From contig OX031071.1 in NCBI GenBank assembly GCA_943736015.1, positions 31,280,619 to 31,344,618 of the forward strand: a DNA stretch of 64,000 nucleotides. Reading direction: 5' to 3'. Below are positions 56,101 to 64,000 of the stretch, piece after piece. A model generated the notes under the pieces. It was given only the letters and a program-made list of their open reading frames with translations, was not told the origin of the DNA and did not search any database. Every line of letters starts with the position of its first letter. Position 1 is the first letter of the stretch. Position numbers and translations under genes: made by a program. The stretch comes from Tridacna crocea (Eukaryota > Mollusca > Bivalvia > Cardiida > Cardiidae).

Positions 56101-56123
56101 GGGCCACCATGGCCCTATTGTTT
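53105..56123 (+). mobile_element. Pearl-like element E, two core types
   Basis: Left end TGCTCAAGGTGAGC. The first core (53330-54720) has about eight units of roughly 170 bp with GAGCTTTGATATTTGGTATG and GGACCTCTACCAA. The second core (54720-56040) has about nine units of roughly 140 bp with CTCTAGAGGCCACAT and GTCACTAGGTCAAAT. Right end CAGGTGAGCTATCCAGGGGC, then the palindrome GGGGCCACCATGGCCC and TATTGTT. The same family as 57977-59800 in the opposite orientation. A MITE sits in the second core. Confidence 0.8.
55662..55837 (-). mobile_element. TTAA-MITE inside Pearl-like element E, hairpin arm lost
   Basis: CCTTTACCAAACGACAAAG start, GGTAAGCAGCATTTTC (5' stem arm missing), end TGTGGTAAAGG. 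It interrupts a core repeat. Confidence 0.8.
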
Positions 56124-56195
56124 GTATTGTAAAAATTGTCGTCAATAAACAATAACAATACAAATACTTGTTTTTATTGTTGTAAAATTGTCGTC

Positions 56196-56467
56196 AGGCC
56201 AGCCCGGGTGGCTCAGTGGTGAGCGTTTCTGACTCATGACTTGGTGGTTGTAAGTTCGATATCCGGTTGAGGTGACCTTTCTTTCAGGCGTATTTTCGCC
56301 TCTCACCTCTGCTGAAGCATGTGAGAAAAGTAGTCGGTAGCTTTGGAAAGAAAGTTGTTTTAGTACCAATGTGAATAAGCAAGGAAACAAATTTGCGTCA
56401 CCGACCCCAGGATATGACCCTATCTGTTAAAGTGGCATTAAACCCCACTACAACCAACCAACCAACC
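56196..56467 (+). repeat. SINE family 2 with 12-bp target duplication
   Basis: Flanked by AAAATTGTCGTC at 56184-56195 and 56468-56479. Head GGGTGGCTCAGTGGTGAGCG, B box GTTCGATATCC, body matching 26072-26337, tail GTGGCATTAAACCCC and then (CAAC)n. The upstream flank holds a third AAAATTGTCGTC at about 56132, possibly an earlier local duplication. Confidence 0.93.
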
Positions 56468-56651
56468 AAAATTGTCGTCCCACACCTTCATGTAACGCTT
56501 TTTGTTTTGAAAAATAGTCCGGTTGCGTACCCAGAATGCCAAAATCAGATTTGTATTTGAAGTTTGTCATCTAGTAGAAGATAATATCACGCAGCATGAT
56601 AATTGTACACCTTCATGGAATATTTCTTCACCGGAAATTTATAAACCTTCT

Positions 56652-56871
56652 CTCAACTCATTTATCAAACAACAATATTTTAGGTTTGTCCAAATTGAAA
56701 GCATTTACAGACGACAAAATAAAATGCCCTGAAAAATTGAAATTTGTTTTTTGAAGGGTAGAAAACATTGTGGGAAAAAGAACCAGCATTTTCTCCTTTT
56801 CCCTCAATGTTTTTTTAACGACTTCTTTCTCAGGGTCGTCAAAAGCAGGGAACTGTCTGGTAATGGGTTAA
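56652..56871 (-). mobile_element. TTAA-MITE with shortened 5' stem
   Basis: TCAACTCATTTATCAAAC to GGTAATGGGTTAA; part of the 5' arm (GGAGAAAATGCTGG) is missing, leaving AAGAACCAGC. Confidence 0.85.
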
Positions 56872-57342
56872 AAAAAGAAAACAGGCATCACAAGTTTCTA
56901 TCGAGATCTTAGTAAATATAGTACTGTTGGCAAACGGTTTGTACACTCAGTTTTAAGGTGTTTATCAACTAATTGGCAGTTTTCACCGACAGATTGATAG
57001 ATGTGAATAAGTGGTTGTTTATCTCGTTGCTAATCTATTTACATGGGCACCGCCATGTTTGAGATCATGTGACTGGTAGCTCAAAATGGTTGATCGATAG
57101 TCTGTATAGTGCTTAATGCCGTTTTCAACATCATTTCAGTTATATCACGACAGCTTGTGCATCATGCTTTCCTGGAGTTTCTTTTTATTTACTCAAAACA
57201 TTATTCTTTCCAAACCAATGGCTTCCTAGTTTAAAACAGAAACCACACTTAAATGGCACTCGTCACAACTTGGTCGATTCCGTAACTACATCTAACCTTG
57301 TCCGCATCAAGGAAGTTTCTATTTTGTACTGACAATCATATC
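56872..57342. other. Intergenic, no gene seen
   Basis: GCCGTTTTCAACATCATTTCAG (about 57120) resembles text at 8100 and 22720; no other structure. Confidence 0.4.
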
Positions 57343-57890
57343 TTAAAGGTGGGTATTTAGAATTTTGACATCACACCAAATTAAAAAATATATATTTCAC
57401 TGAAATGTATATAAAAAATCAATACAAATCACCAGTTATTAAGAATCATAATATTACGAAAAAAAAAAAATTGGTGGTATTCCCTTAAAAGGCTACGTAG
57501 CCTCTTAAGCTATTTTTAGATTTCCCGCCAAAATCAAAAAAGCATTGTGGGAATGTTAAGTGACTTGCATGTGACTTATGCCTATTAAATTCCATAACAT
57601 AACGAACATTTAACTATTTTCCATAACGTCTAGAACTTCGGACGCTGTGTTTGAAGCTTCGTCAGCATATTTCTGGTATGTAAATGAGCGAGTTGCTCAT
57701 GTGAAAATAGACTGTGTTTCCCTTCAGCGTCGACCTGGGCTGTAGTAAATCTCTAATTTAGCTAGCTGTTGGATGGTTTTCGACTACTGGGGTTTAATGA
57801 ATGAAAATTATAAGGCTTTGGCAGTACAAGGATGATTTTGATGTATTTTTTGTAAAATTTTCATCCAATATTCTGAAGGGCCATCTTTAA
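57343..57890. mobile_element. 0.55-kb element with about 24-bp TIRs
   Basis: Left TTAAAGGTGGGTATTTAGAA and right (inverted) TTAAAGATGGCCCTTCAGAA. TTAA is the outermost part of both ends, so it may be the target duplication. Non-coding. Superfamily not assigned. Confidence 0.6.
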
Positions 57891-57928
57891 ACGTAGCGAT
57901 TAAAGAAGAAAATATAGTTTATATTTAG

Positions 57929-57976
57929 TTTAACTCTTTACCAAACAATCCTGACTTTTAACGACCCTGAGAAAAA
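57929..57976 (+). mobile_element. TTAA-MITE, left piece of a split copy
   Basis: TTAACTCTTTACCAAAC to GACCCTGAGAAAA, where the Pearl-like element starts. The remainder is at 59801-59977, and the two pieces add up to about the normal MITE length. Confidence 0.85.
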
Positions 57977-59800
57977 AAACAAGATGGCCATTGGCCCTGG
58001 AACGCTCACCTTAGAGTATAGCTTATGAGTGAAATTCAATTCTTTGAGCAACTTTGGTAAAGCTTCACCCAAGGAATATCCCTGCCAAGTTTCATCAAGA
58101 TTGGCCCAGTGGGTTAGGAGAAGAAGATGTTTAAAGAAATTGTTGACGGGCGACAGACTCCGGACATAGGGCAATCAAATATCAAAGCTCTACACCTTCC
58201 AGTTTCAAAGAAGAATTTTAAATTTACCTTCTTTGTCCTATGTTCGAACTTGTGGTCCCCAAGGCTGGGTCAGTTTTAACCAAAGCAGCATCCTTGGAAC
58301 AAACTTAGTAGAGGTCCACTCAAAGATGCTACATACCAAATATCAAAGCTTTACACCCTCCCGTTTAAGAGAAAAAGAAATTGAAAATTTTCCTTCTTTG
58401 TTCCTTTGTTCCAACCTGTGACCTCCGGGGCATGGCCAGTTTTGACGCTAGGGACATCATATGACCAAACTTGGTAGAGGTCAACTAGAAGATTCTGCAT
58501 ACCAAATATCGAAGCTCTGCACCTTCAAGTTTCAGAGAAGATTTCTAATGTTTTCCTTCTTTGTTATGTTCGAACCTGTGACCCCCGGGTAGGGCCAGGG
58601 CATAATATGAACAAACTTGGTAGAGGACCACTCGGAATTGCTACATGCCAAATATCATAGCTCTATGCCTTCTAGTTTTTGAGAACAAGAATTTTAAAAA
58701 TTTCTTTCTTTGTTCCTATGTTCGAACATGTGACCCCCGGGGGGGCCAGATTTGACCCCAGGGGCTTGATTTAACCCATTACCAAACGACAATATTTTAG
58801 ACTGGTCCAAATCAAAAGCATTTGCAGACGACAAAATAAAAGTGACTGAAAATTTGAAATTTGTTTTGTGAAGAGTAGAAAGCATTGAGGGAAAAGGAGA
58901 AAATGCTGGATACCAGCATTTTCTCCTTTTCCCACAATGTTTTCTAAAGCCTTCAATCTCAGGGGCGTCAAAAGTAGGGATTGTGTGGTAATGGGCTAAA
59001 CAAACTTGGTAGAGGTCCACTAGGAGATGCCACATACCAAATATCAAAGCTCTATGCCATCTAATTTCAGACAAGAAGAATTTTAAAGTTTTCCCTTTTT
59101 GTTCCTTTGCTCAAACTAGTGACCCCTGGGGTGGGGCCAGTTTGGATCCTAGGGACATCATTTGAATAAACTTGGTAGAGGTGCACTAGGAAATGCCACA
59201 TACCAACTATCAAAGCTTTACACCTTCAAATTTCAGAGGAGAAGATTTTTAAAGTTTTCCTTCTTTGTTCCTATGCTCAAACTTGTGACCCCTAGGGTGG
59301 GGCCAGTTTTGACCCCAGGGATATAATTTGAAGAAACTCGGTAGAGGTCCACTAGGAGATGCTACATACCAAATATCAAAGCTCTACACCTTCAAGTGTC
59401 AGAGGAGAAGATTTTTAAAGTATTCCTTCTTTGTTCCTATGCACAAACTTGTTATCCCCCGGGCTGGGGCCAGTTTTGAGCCTAGGGGCATAATTTGAAC
59501 AAACTTGGTAGAGTTCCATTCGGAGATGCTACATACCAAATATCAAAGCTCTACGCCTTCTAGTTACAGAGAAGAAGATTTTCAAAGATTTCTTTTTTTT
59601 TTTTTCTTTTTGTTGCCATGGCAAACAGAGTTATGGGTGGAATTAAATTGTCAAGTTTCATGAAGACTGGCCCAGTTGTTTAGGAGGAGAAGATGTTTAA
59701 AGAAATTGTAGACGGACGCCGGACATAGGGCGATCACAATAGCTCACCTTTAGCACTTTGTGCTAAGGTGAGATAAAACACACACACACACACACACACA
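57977..59800 (-). mobile_element. Pearl-like element F, inserted in a MITE
   Basis: Left end AAACAAGATGGCCATTGGCC is the inverted palindromic terminus; right end CTTTGTGCTAAGGTGAG followed by a (CA)12-like microsatellite (59777-59799). The core has about eight 170-bp units with ACTTGGTAGAGGTCCACT and CATACCAAATATCAAAGCTC. One unit is split by a MITE. Confidence 0.8.
58771..58999 (-). mobile_element. TTAA-MITE inside Pearl-like element F
   Basis: TTAACCCATTACCAAAC to GGTAATGGGCTAA with a strong hairpin. It is the innermost layer of a MITE-in-Pearl-in-MITE nest. Confidence 0.92.
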
Positions 59801-59977
59801 TTTGAAAACATTGTGGGAAAAGGAGGAAATGCTGGTTACCAGCATTTTCTCTTTTTCCCACAATGTTTTCTACCCTTCTCAAAACAAATTTCAAAATTTC
59901 TATCACATTTATTTTGTCGTCTTCTAATGCTTTCAATTTCGTCCAGCCTAAAATGTTGTTGTTTGGTAATGAGTTAA
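59801..59977 (+). mobile_element. TTAA-MITE, right piece of a split copy
   Basis: TTTGAAAACATTGTGGG with complete hairpin, through to GGTAATGAGTTAA. Partner of 57929-57976. Confidence 0.88.
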
Positions 59978-60404
59978 ACGTACAAGTTTATTTTACATCA
60001 TTTGAGAAGCTTGTTCTTACAATTTATTATACACTTTCTCGATTGTGCTCCCTGGGAACTACACCAGTACTCGTACCAAAAGTGTGGGGCAATGAACAAT
60101 CCCAAAGTTGACATCCGAATTTGGGACCTTACGATCACGAGGCGGACGCTTCACTTCACAACCACGAACATCACATTGAAAATGTCAGTCTTGCAACCTT
60201 TACGCCCAATTCTCCAAAAACATACATATGTCAAATTAACAAACTAGAACAAATATTTGGGTATAAATTCGCTAAACATGATCTATTCATTCAAAAGAAA
60301 AAAATACAAAAAACATCTGAACTTCTTAACTACTCCATTCCATTCTTTGATTCACTCATTCCATTCAATGTTAAAAGACCATTTTTTGAAGTGAAAAAGA
60401 CCTT
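59978..60404. other. Intergenic, no gene supported
   Basis: Three overlapping open frames of about 80-104 codons occur here. None has a recognisable motif and they are mutually exclusive. Confidence 0.35.
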
Positions 60405-60600
60405 TAGTTTGTTACCCCTAAATCCAGACTTTTAACGACAAGAGAAAATCTGGCTTTAGAAAACTTCACGGGAAAAGGAGAAAATGCTGGTAACTAGCAT
60501 TTTCTTTTTCCTGGCATTTTCTACCCTTTTACAGAAAATTTAGTTCACTTGTAACACTCTCATTTTCTTTTTATCGGCATATATGTTCAAATTTGTGAGA
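60405..60600 (+). mobile_element. Decayed TTAA-MITE
   Basis: TACCCCTAAATCCAGAC start, hairpin GGGAAAAGGAGAAAATGC with a shortened mate, right TIR lost. Confidence 0.65.
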
Positions 60601-60632
60601 GTAAAAATAAAATAGCCTGTTTGAAAGAGTTG

Positions 60633-61235
60633 AGCCTTGGTCACACCAGGCTAACGGACAAGTACCGTATAAAAAATCATTTTATCCGTTTGTTTCCGTT
60701 CTTATCCGTTTTATGTCCGTATCTTATCCGATGAATCCATTATTTGTCCGGTGATGTCCGTTCCGTACTGTGGGAAGTTTTGAGCATGTTCAAAATTTCC
60801 ACCAGACAAAATAGACAAAGACGTGCAAATTACAGACTTTTGGTGCATCTGACTATTCATATCCTCGGTATGTCACGTGATTGGTACGTTCCTCGTACGT
60901 TGGTGCTTGGTATATTTCCATTCATCATATGTTGGAAGAACGTTTTGTCCGGTTCTGATGCATTGCACTTCCTTTTTATCCGGTACAAGTCGGTTTCTCG
61001 TACAGTGATATCCTTTAAAGGACCCGTTTGTTATCTAAAACATATCCGGTAAACATCCGTTTTTTTTAAACATGTACTCTACTCATGCAGACATTGTGTA
61101 GCTTCTTCTCTCCACATACCGATCGCGTTAGCCTCGAGCGGCAGAGATGAATTTCGTCACCGGATAACCAAAATTCTACATGTTTTTGTCCGTTTCTCCT
61201 CTGTTACATATCCATTAGCCGGTCTGATCAAGCCT
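60633..61235. mobile_element. 0.6-kb TIR element rich in ATCCG/TCCGTT
   Basis: Left GCCTTGGTCACACCAGGCTA and inverted right GGCTTGATCAGACCGGCTAA pair over about 26 bp. The interior has many TCCGTTT, TATCCG and GTCCG words on one strand. No coding capacity supported (a 102-codon frame at 60744 crosses the word array). Confidence 0.6.
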
Positions 61236-61300
61236 TTAAACTGCTATACATATAAAACGAAAATGTCCAGAATGCAGTAAAAATAAACCAAAACCCTTGT

Positions 61301-61528
61301 TTGAACCCATTACCACATATCAAAATTTTAGACCTATCCAAATTGAGAGTATTTGCAGACAACCATTTTCTGGTGGCTTAAATGGAGCAATTTTGCTTTG
61401 ATAGGGTAGAAAATTGTGTGGGAAAAGTAGAAAATACTAGTTACCAGCATTTTTACTTTTCCCACAATATTTTCAAAAGGCTTCTTCCTCAGGATCCTTA
61501 AAAGTTGTCATTGTGTGGTAAAGGGGTA
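61301..61528 (-). mobile_element. TTAA-MITE, near full length
   Basis: TTGAACCCATTACCACAT to GTAAAGGGGTAA; stem with several changes. Confidence 0.85.
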
Positions 61529-61552
61529 AAGCTTTCAAAGATATTTTGTTGG

Positions 61553-61690
61553 ACCAGCATTTTCTCCTTTTTCCACAGAGTTTTCTACCCTTTCTAAACA
61601 AATCTTTACTTTGTGAGCTACATTTAATTTGTCATCTACAAATACTTTCAATTTGGCCTGGTCTATAATTTGCTGGCTAGTAAGGAATTA
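61553..61690 (+). mobile_element. Right half of a TTAA-MITE
   Basis: ACCAGCATTTTCTCC through TTGCTGGCTAGTAAGGAATTA; left half absent. Confidence 0.65.
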
Positions 61691-61779
61691 CGGTACATTT
61701 ATTAACACAAGACAGATGAATGCCTCTTACGTGATAAAAAAAATCGAACTTAATCGTAACTATGTATCAACTTGTATTA

Positions 61780-62105
61780 TTTCATGCTTTCCGGTAGGAT
61801 ATCAATAAATATCGGTGAAGATATTTTGCGATATCCCATGGGTAGGACCTGTGAAAATACAGATCTTTAAATTCTAGTTACCTAGGTAAAATGCGCGATA
61901 CTTCACAATCAGATGGAAATATGACATCATTTACCTTACATTTCTCCCGATTGACGTAATATTTTAATGCGTTTCTATTAAGAGGGGAAACACCTCAGGG
62001 AATGACTGAAAAGAACTGTACTAGATTTTGATAAAGTTCCTCCAACAAAGGGTTAAAAGCATGAAATAAATTAAGATTATCTTTTGTGAAAGATCGAAAT
62101 TTATT
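61780..62105 (-). repeat. Dispersed element related to 28395-28980
   Basis: Inverted relative to 28395-28980, with one unit in place of two. Shared TTTCATGCTTTCCGGTAGGA, CAGATGGAAATATGAC, CAACAAAGGGTTAAAAGC and GAAAGATCGAAATTTA. A further end-like ATGAAATAAATTTCGATC lies at 62208. Confidence 0.65.
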
Positions 62106-62285
62106 ATGAGCGGCATCGGTAATAGTTTCACTCATGGCACAATTTCGATTTTTCACCGAAAAAACAAGCACCACTTATGAAAATATTACGGATGGTGTTC
62201 ACTCGATGAAATAAATTTCGATCTTTCACCGGAAAAAAAATCCTCTATAACCTGTCAGAATGACTCGTCAATCCTCGGAAAGAAA

Positions 62286-62735
62286 ATGGCCGAGCCAGTA
62301 ATCAACCCAAACCCCCTGTTCACAAATCCTGCACGCTACCGACAGAGCTACTGGTGCTTAGCTAAGTTTGTAATGGAGAATCTCGCCGCAAAGAAACTGG
62401 CCGAGCCAGTAATCAACCCAAACCCCCTGTTCACAAATCCCGGACGCTACCGACAGAGCTACTGGTGCTCAGCTAAGTTTGTAATGGAGAATCTCGCCGC
62501 AGAGAAAATGGGCGAGCCAATAATCAACCCAAACCCCCTGTTCACAAATCCCAGATGCTACCGACAGAGCTACTGGTGCTCAGCTAAGTTTGTAATGGAG
62601 AATCTCGCCGCAAAGAAACTGGGCGAGCCAATAATCAACCCAAACCCCCTGTTCACAAATCCCGCACGCTACCAACTGTGCTACTGGTGCCCAGCTAAGT
62701 TTGTAATGGAGAATCTTGTTTCTTTTTATCAATTC
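62286..62735. repeat. Four-unit 111-bp tandem repeat, open as a 150-codon frame
   Basis: Units begin at 62286, 62397, 62508 and 62619. On the + strand each gives 37 codons starting (M/L)(A/G)EPVINPNPLFTNP and containing RYRQSYWC and AKFVMENLAA. On the - strand each unit contains GTAGCTCTGTCGGTAGCGTG and GGGTTTGGGTTGATTAC, spaced like A and B boxes, so the unit is probably a tRNA-like (SINE head) sequence. The frame persists because 111 is divisible by three and the units are nearly identical. I know no protein family like it; coding status is doubtful. Confidence 0.8.
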
Positions 62736-62821
62736 TAATAGATCTAATTATTTTTATTTGGTAAATAAAATGACTAATTGCTCATAACAACAACTTGGTC
62801 TTTTTTATCATCTGTTCACCT
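62695..62821 (+). repeat. Direct repeat next to the tandem array, first copy
   Basis: GTTTGTAATGGAGAATCT through ATAAAATGACTAATTGCTC and CAACAACTTGGTC to CTGTTCACCTT. Repeated at 63056-63173 after the MITE. Confidence 0.8.
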
Positions 62822-63046
62822 TTAACCATTTACCAAACAATCCCTGTTTTTACGACTATGAGATCGAAGCATTTTGAAAACATTGTCGGAAAAGGAGAAA
62901 ATGCTGGTAACCAGCATTTTCTCCTTTTCCCACGTTTTCTACCCCGCTAGAAACAAAATTTCGATATTTGAGTTCCTTTACTTTGTTGTCTGCAAGTGCT
63001 TTAAATTTGGACCAGTCCAAAATTTTGTCGTTCGGTAAAGGTTTAA
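62822..63046 (+). mobile_element. TTAA-MITE, full length
   Basis: TTAACCATTTACCAAAC to GGTAAAGGTTTAA. The second direct-repeat copy (63056-63173) shows the target as TTCACCTTTAAAAAG without insertion. Confidence 0.9.
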
Positions 63047-63055
63047 AAAATCTAA

Positions 63056-63173
63056 GCTTGTAATGGAGAATCTCGTTTTTTTTATCAATATTTCTCCAAT
63101 TTCGTAAATAAAATGACTAATTGCTCGTAACAACAACTTGGTCTTTTTATCACCTGTTCACCTTTAAAAAGAA
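63056..63173 (+). repeat. Direct repeat next to the tandem array, second copy
   Basis: Matches 62695-62821 with small gaps; starts CTTGTAATGGAGAATCTCG. Confidence 0.8.
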
Positions 63174-63665
63174 CCCTTCAATCGCTTATTAAAAGCAATT
63201 ACCCTTTTCTCTGATACGTTTTTCAAAAAATATTGAAAAGAAAGACAATTTTTTTCTGTTCATAAAATATGTGACCCATCATGTAAAAAGGAACTATCTG
63301 GGAATTCCATACATCAATTAGATGAAAACAGATCAACAATAGCGAAGGTCAGTTTAAGTTGATAGTTGAAAAAATGTTAACAACAAGGTAGAATGACCAT
63401 TTTTCATGCAGAAAATATCATAAAATGCAAAAGTGTCGACCCTAGTCAGACTGCGCATTTCGCAGCTTGTGGTATGTCTAAAAATAGCCGGGGTAAGAAA
63501 TTGATTAACAATGTATTCAACTTGTGTCCATGATATTCGTATCCGAGGATGTTGCCACTGCGTCTTTCTGGATATTTTCAAACATAACTGTCAGGTCCGA
63601 GTTGGATTTGATCTGTTGAATAAATTCATTCATCTGTGGACTTTTATCTGCAAAAAAAATATGAA
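63174..63665. other. Intergenic, no gene supported
   Basis: Short frames on the - strand (63354-63581) overlap a MITE-derived frame; no domain seen. Confidence 0.35.
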
Positions 63666-63863
63666 TTAACCTTTTAACAAACAATAAAATTTTAGACTGG
63701 TCCAAATTGAAGGCACTTGCAGAAAACAAATTAAATGTAACTCTTAAATCTAAATTTGTTTCAAGCAGGGTAGAAAACATTGTGGATAAATGAGAAAGTG
63801 CTGCTTACCAGCATTTTCTCCTTTTCCCACAATGCTTTCAATAGGCTTCTATCTCAGGGTCTA
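63666..63863 (-). mobile_element. TTAA-MITE, distal end replaced by a second copy
   Basis: TTAACCTTTTAACAAAC start, good hairpin (about 63772-63835), GGGTCTACATG, then a second partial MITE. Confidence 0.8.
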
Positions 63864-64000
63864 CATGTAAGTCAAAAATCGAAATTTGTTTTCAGCAGAG
63901 TAGAAAACATTGCGGGAAAAGGAGAAAATGCTGCTTACCATCATTTTCTCCTTTTCCCACAATGTTTTCAAAACGCTTTTATCTTGGGTTCTACACGGAA
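63864..64000 (-). mobile_element. Partial TTAA-MITE running off the window
   Basis: GTCAAAAATCGAAATTTG, a second full hairpin (about 63903-63970) and GGGTTCTACACGG at the edge. With the previous copy it makes two hairpins in tandem. Confidence 0.75.

Noticed and set aside
59978-60435. Three overlapping open frames of 78-104 codons
   Set aside because: Mutually exclusive, no motif, and one reaches into a MITE remnant.

Overview
The window looks like a bivalve mollusc genome. This is inferred from four things: the type of tandem-core, Pearl/Helitron-like repeats, two tRNA-derived SINE families, a very high density of one TTAA-targeted MITE, and a RING-less B-box/coiled-coil/propeller gene of the kind bivalves carry in large numbers. 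The DNA is AT-rich, intron/intergenic in character and almost entirely made of mobile elements. I see no bacterial features and no retrovirus-like or LTR element.

Only two coding units are well supported. One is a TRIM-like gene on the + strand (40325-42064, 579 aa), with two B-boxes, a coiled coil and a C-terminal beta-propeller-like region. The other is a mariner (DD34D) transposase on the - strand (49898-51117). It reads as 362 aa once a 131-bp phase-0 GT-AG intron is removed, and sits in an 1822-bp element with near-perfect terminal repeats and a TA duplication. A conserved reading frame that ends exactly at a splice-donor consensus occurs in both arms of a large inverted repeat (6750-7160 and 23663-24139); its function is unknown.

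Layout. 1-5500: a 5.3-kb element with terminal inverted repeats inserted in a 59-bp minisatellite and carrying a pogo/Tigger-like non-autonomous element. 6632-24196: two roughly 5.6-kb arms in inverted orientation around a 6.1-kb spacer. 24.5-30.5 kb: a second, older inverted repeat, interrupted in its left arm by a 1.1-kb long-TIR element that carries a SINE. 31-37.7 kb: a nest of elements whose ends are arrays of short motifs. 39-42.9 kb: MITE-flanked TRIM-like gene. 42.9-59.8 kb: a series of Pearl-like tandem-core elements, with the mariner among them. 60-64 kb: further TIR elements, a four-unit 111-bp tandem repeat, and MITEs.

The common thread is a roughly 227-bp MITE with TTAA target duplications, CCC...GGG ends and an internal hairpin of two 31-nt arms; I count about fifty full or partial copies. 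Filled/empty comparisons inside the window (inverted-repeat arms, duplicated SINEs) show that it inserts at TTAA, as piggyBac elements do, and that it moved both before and after the large inverted duplication. No autonomous partner is visible here. All comparisons were made by eye; boundaries of degenerate copies are approximate to about 10-30 bases.
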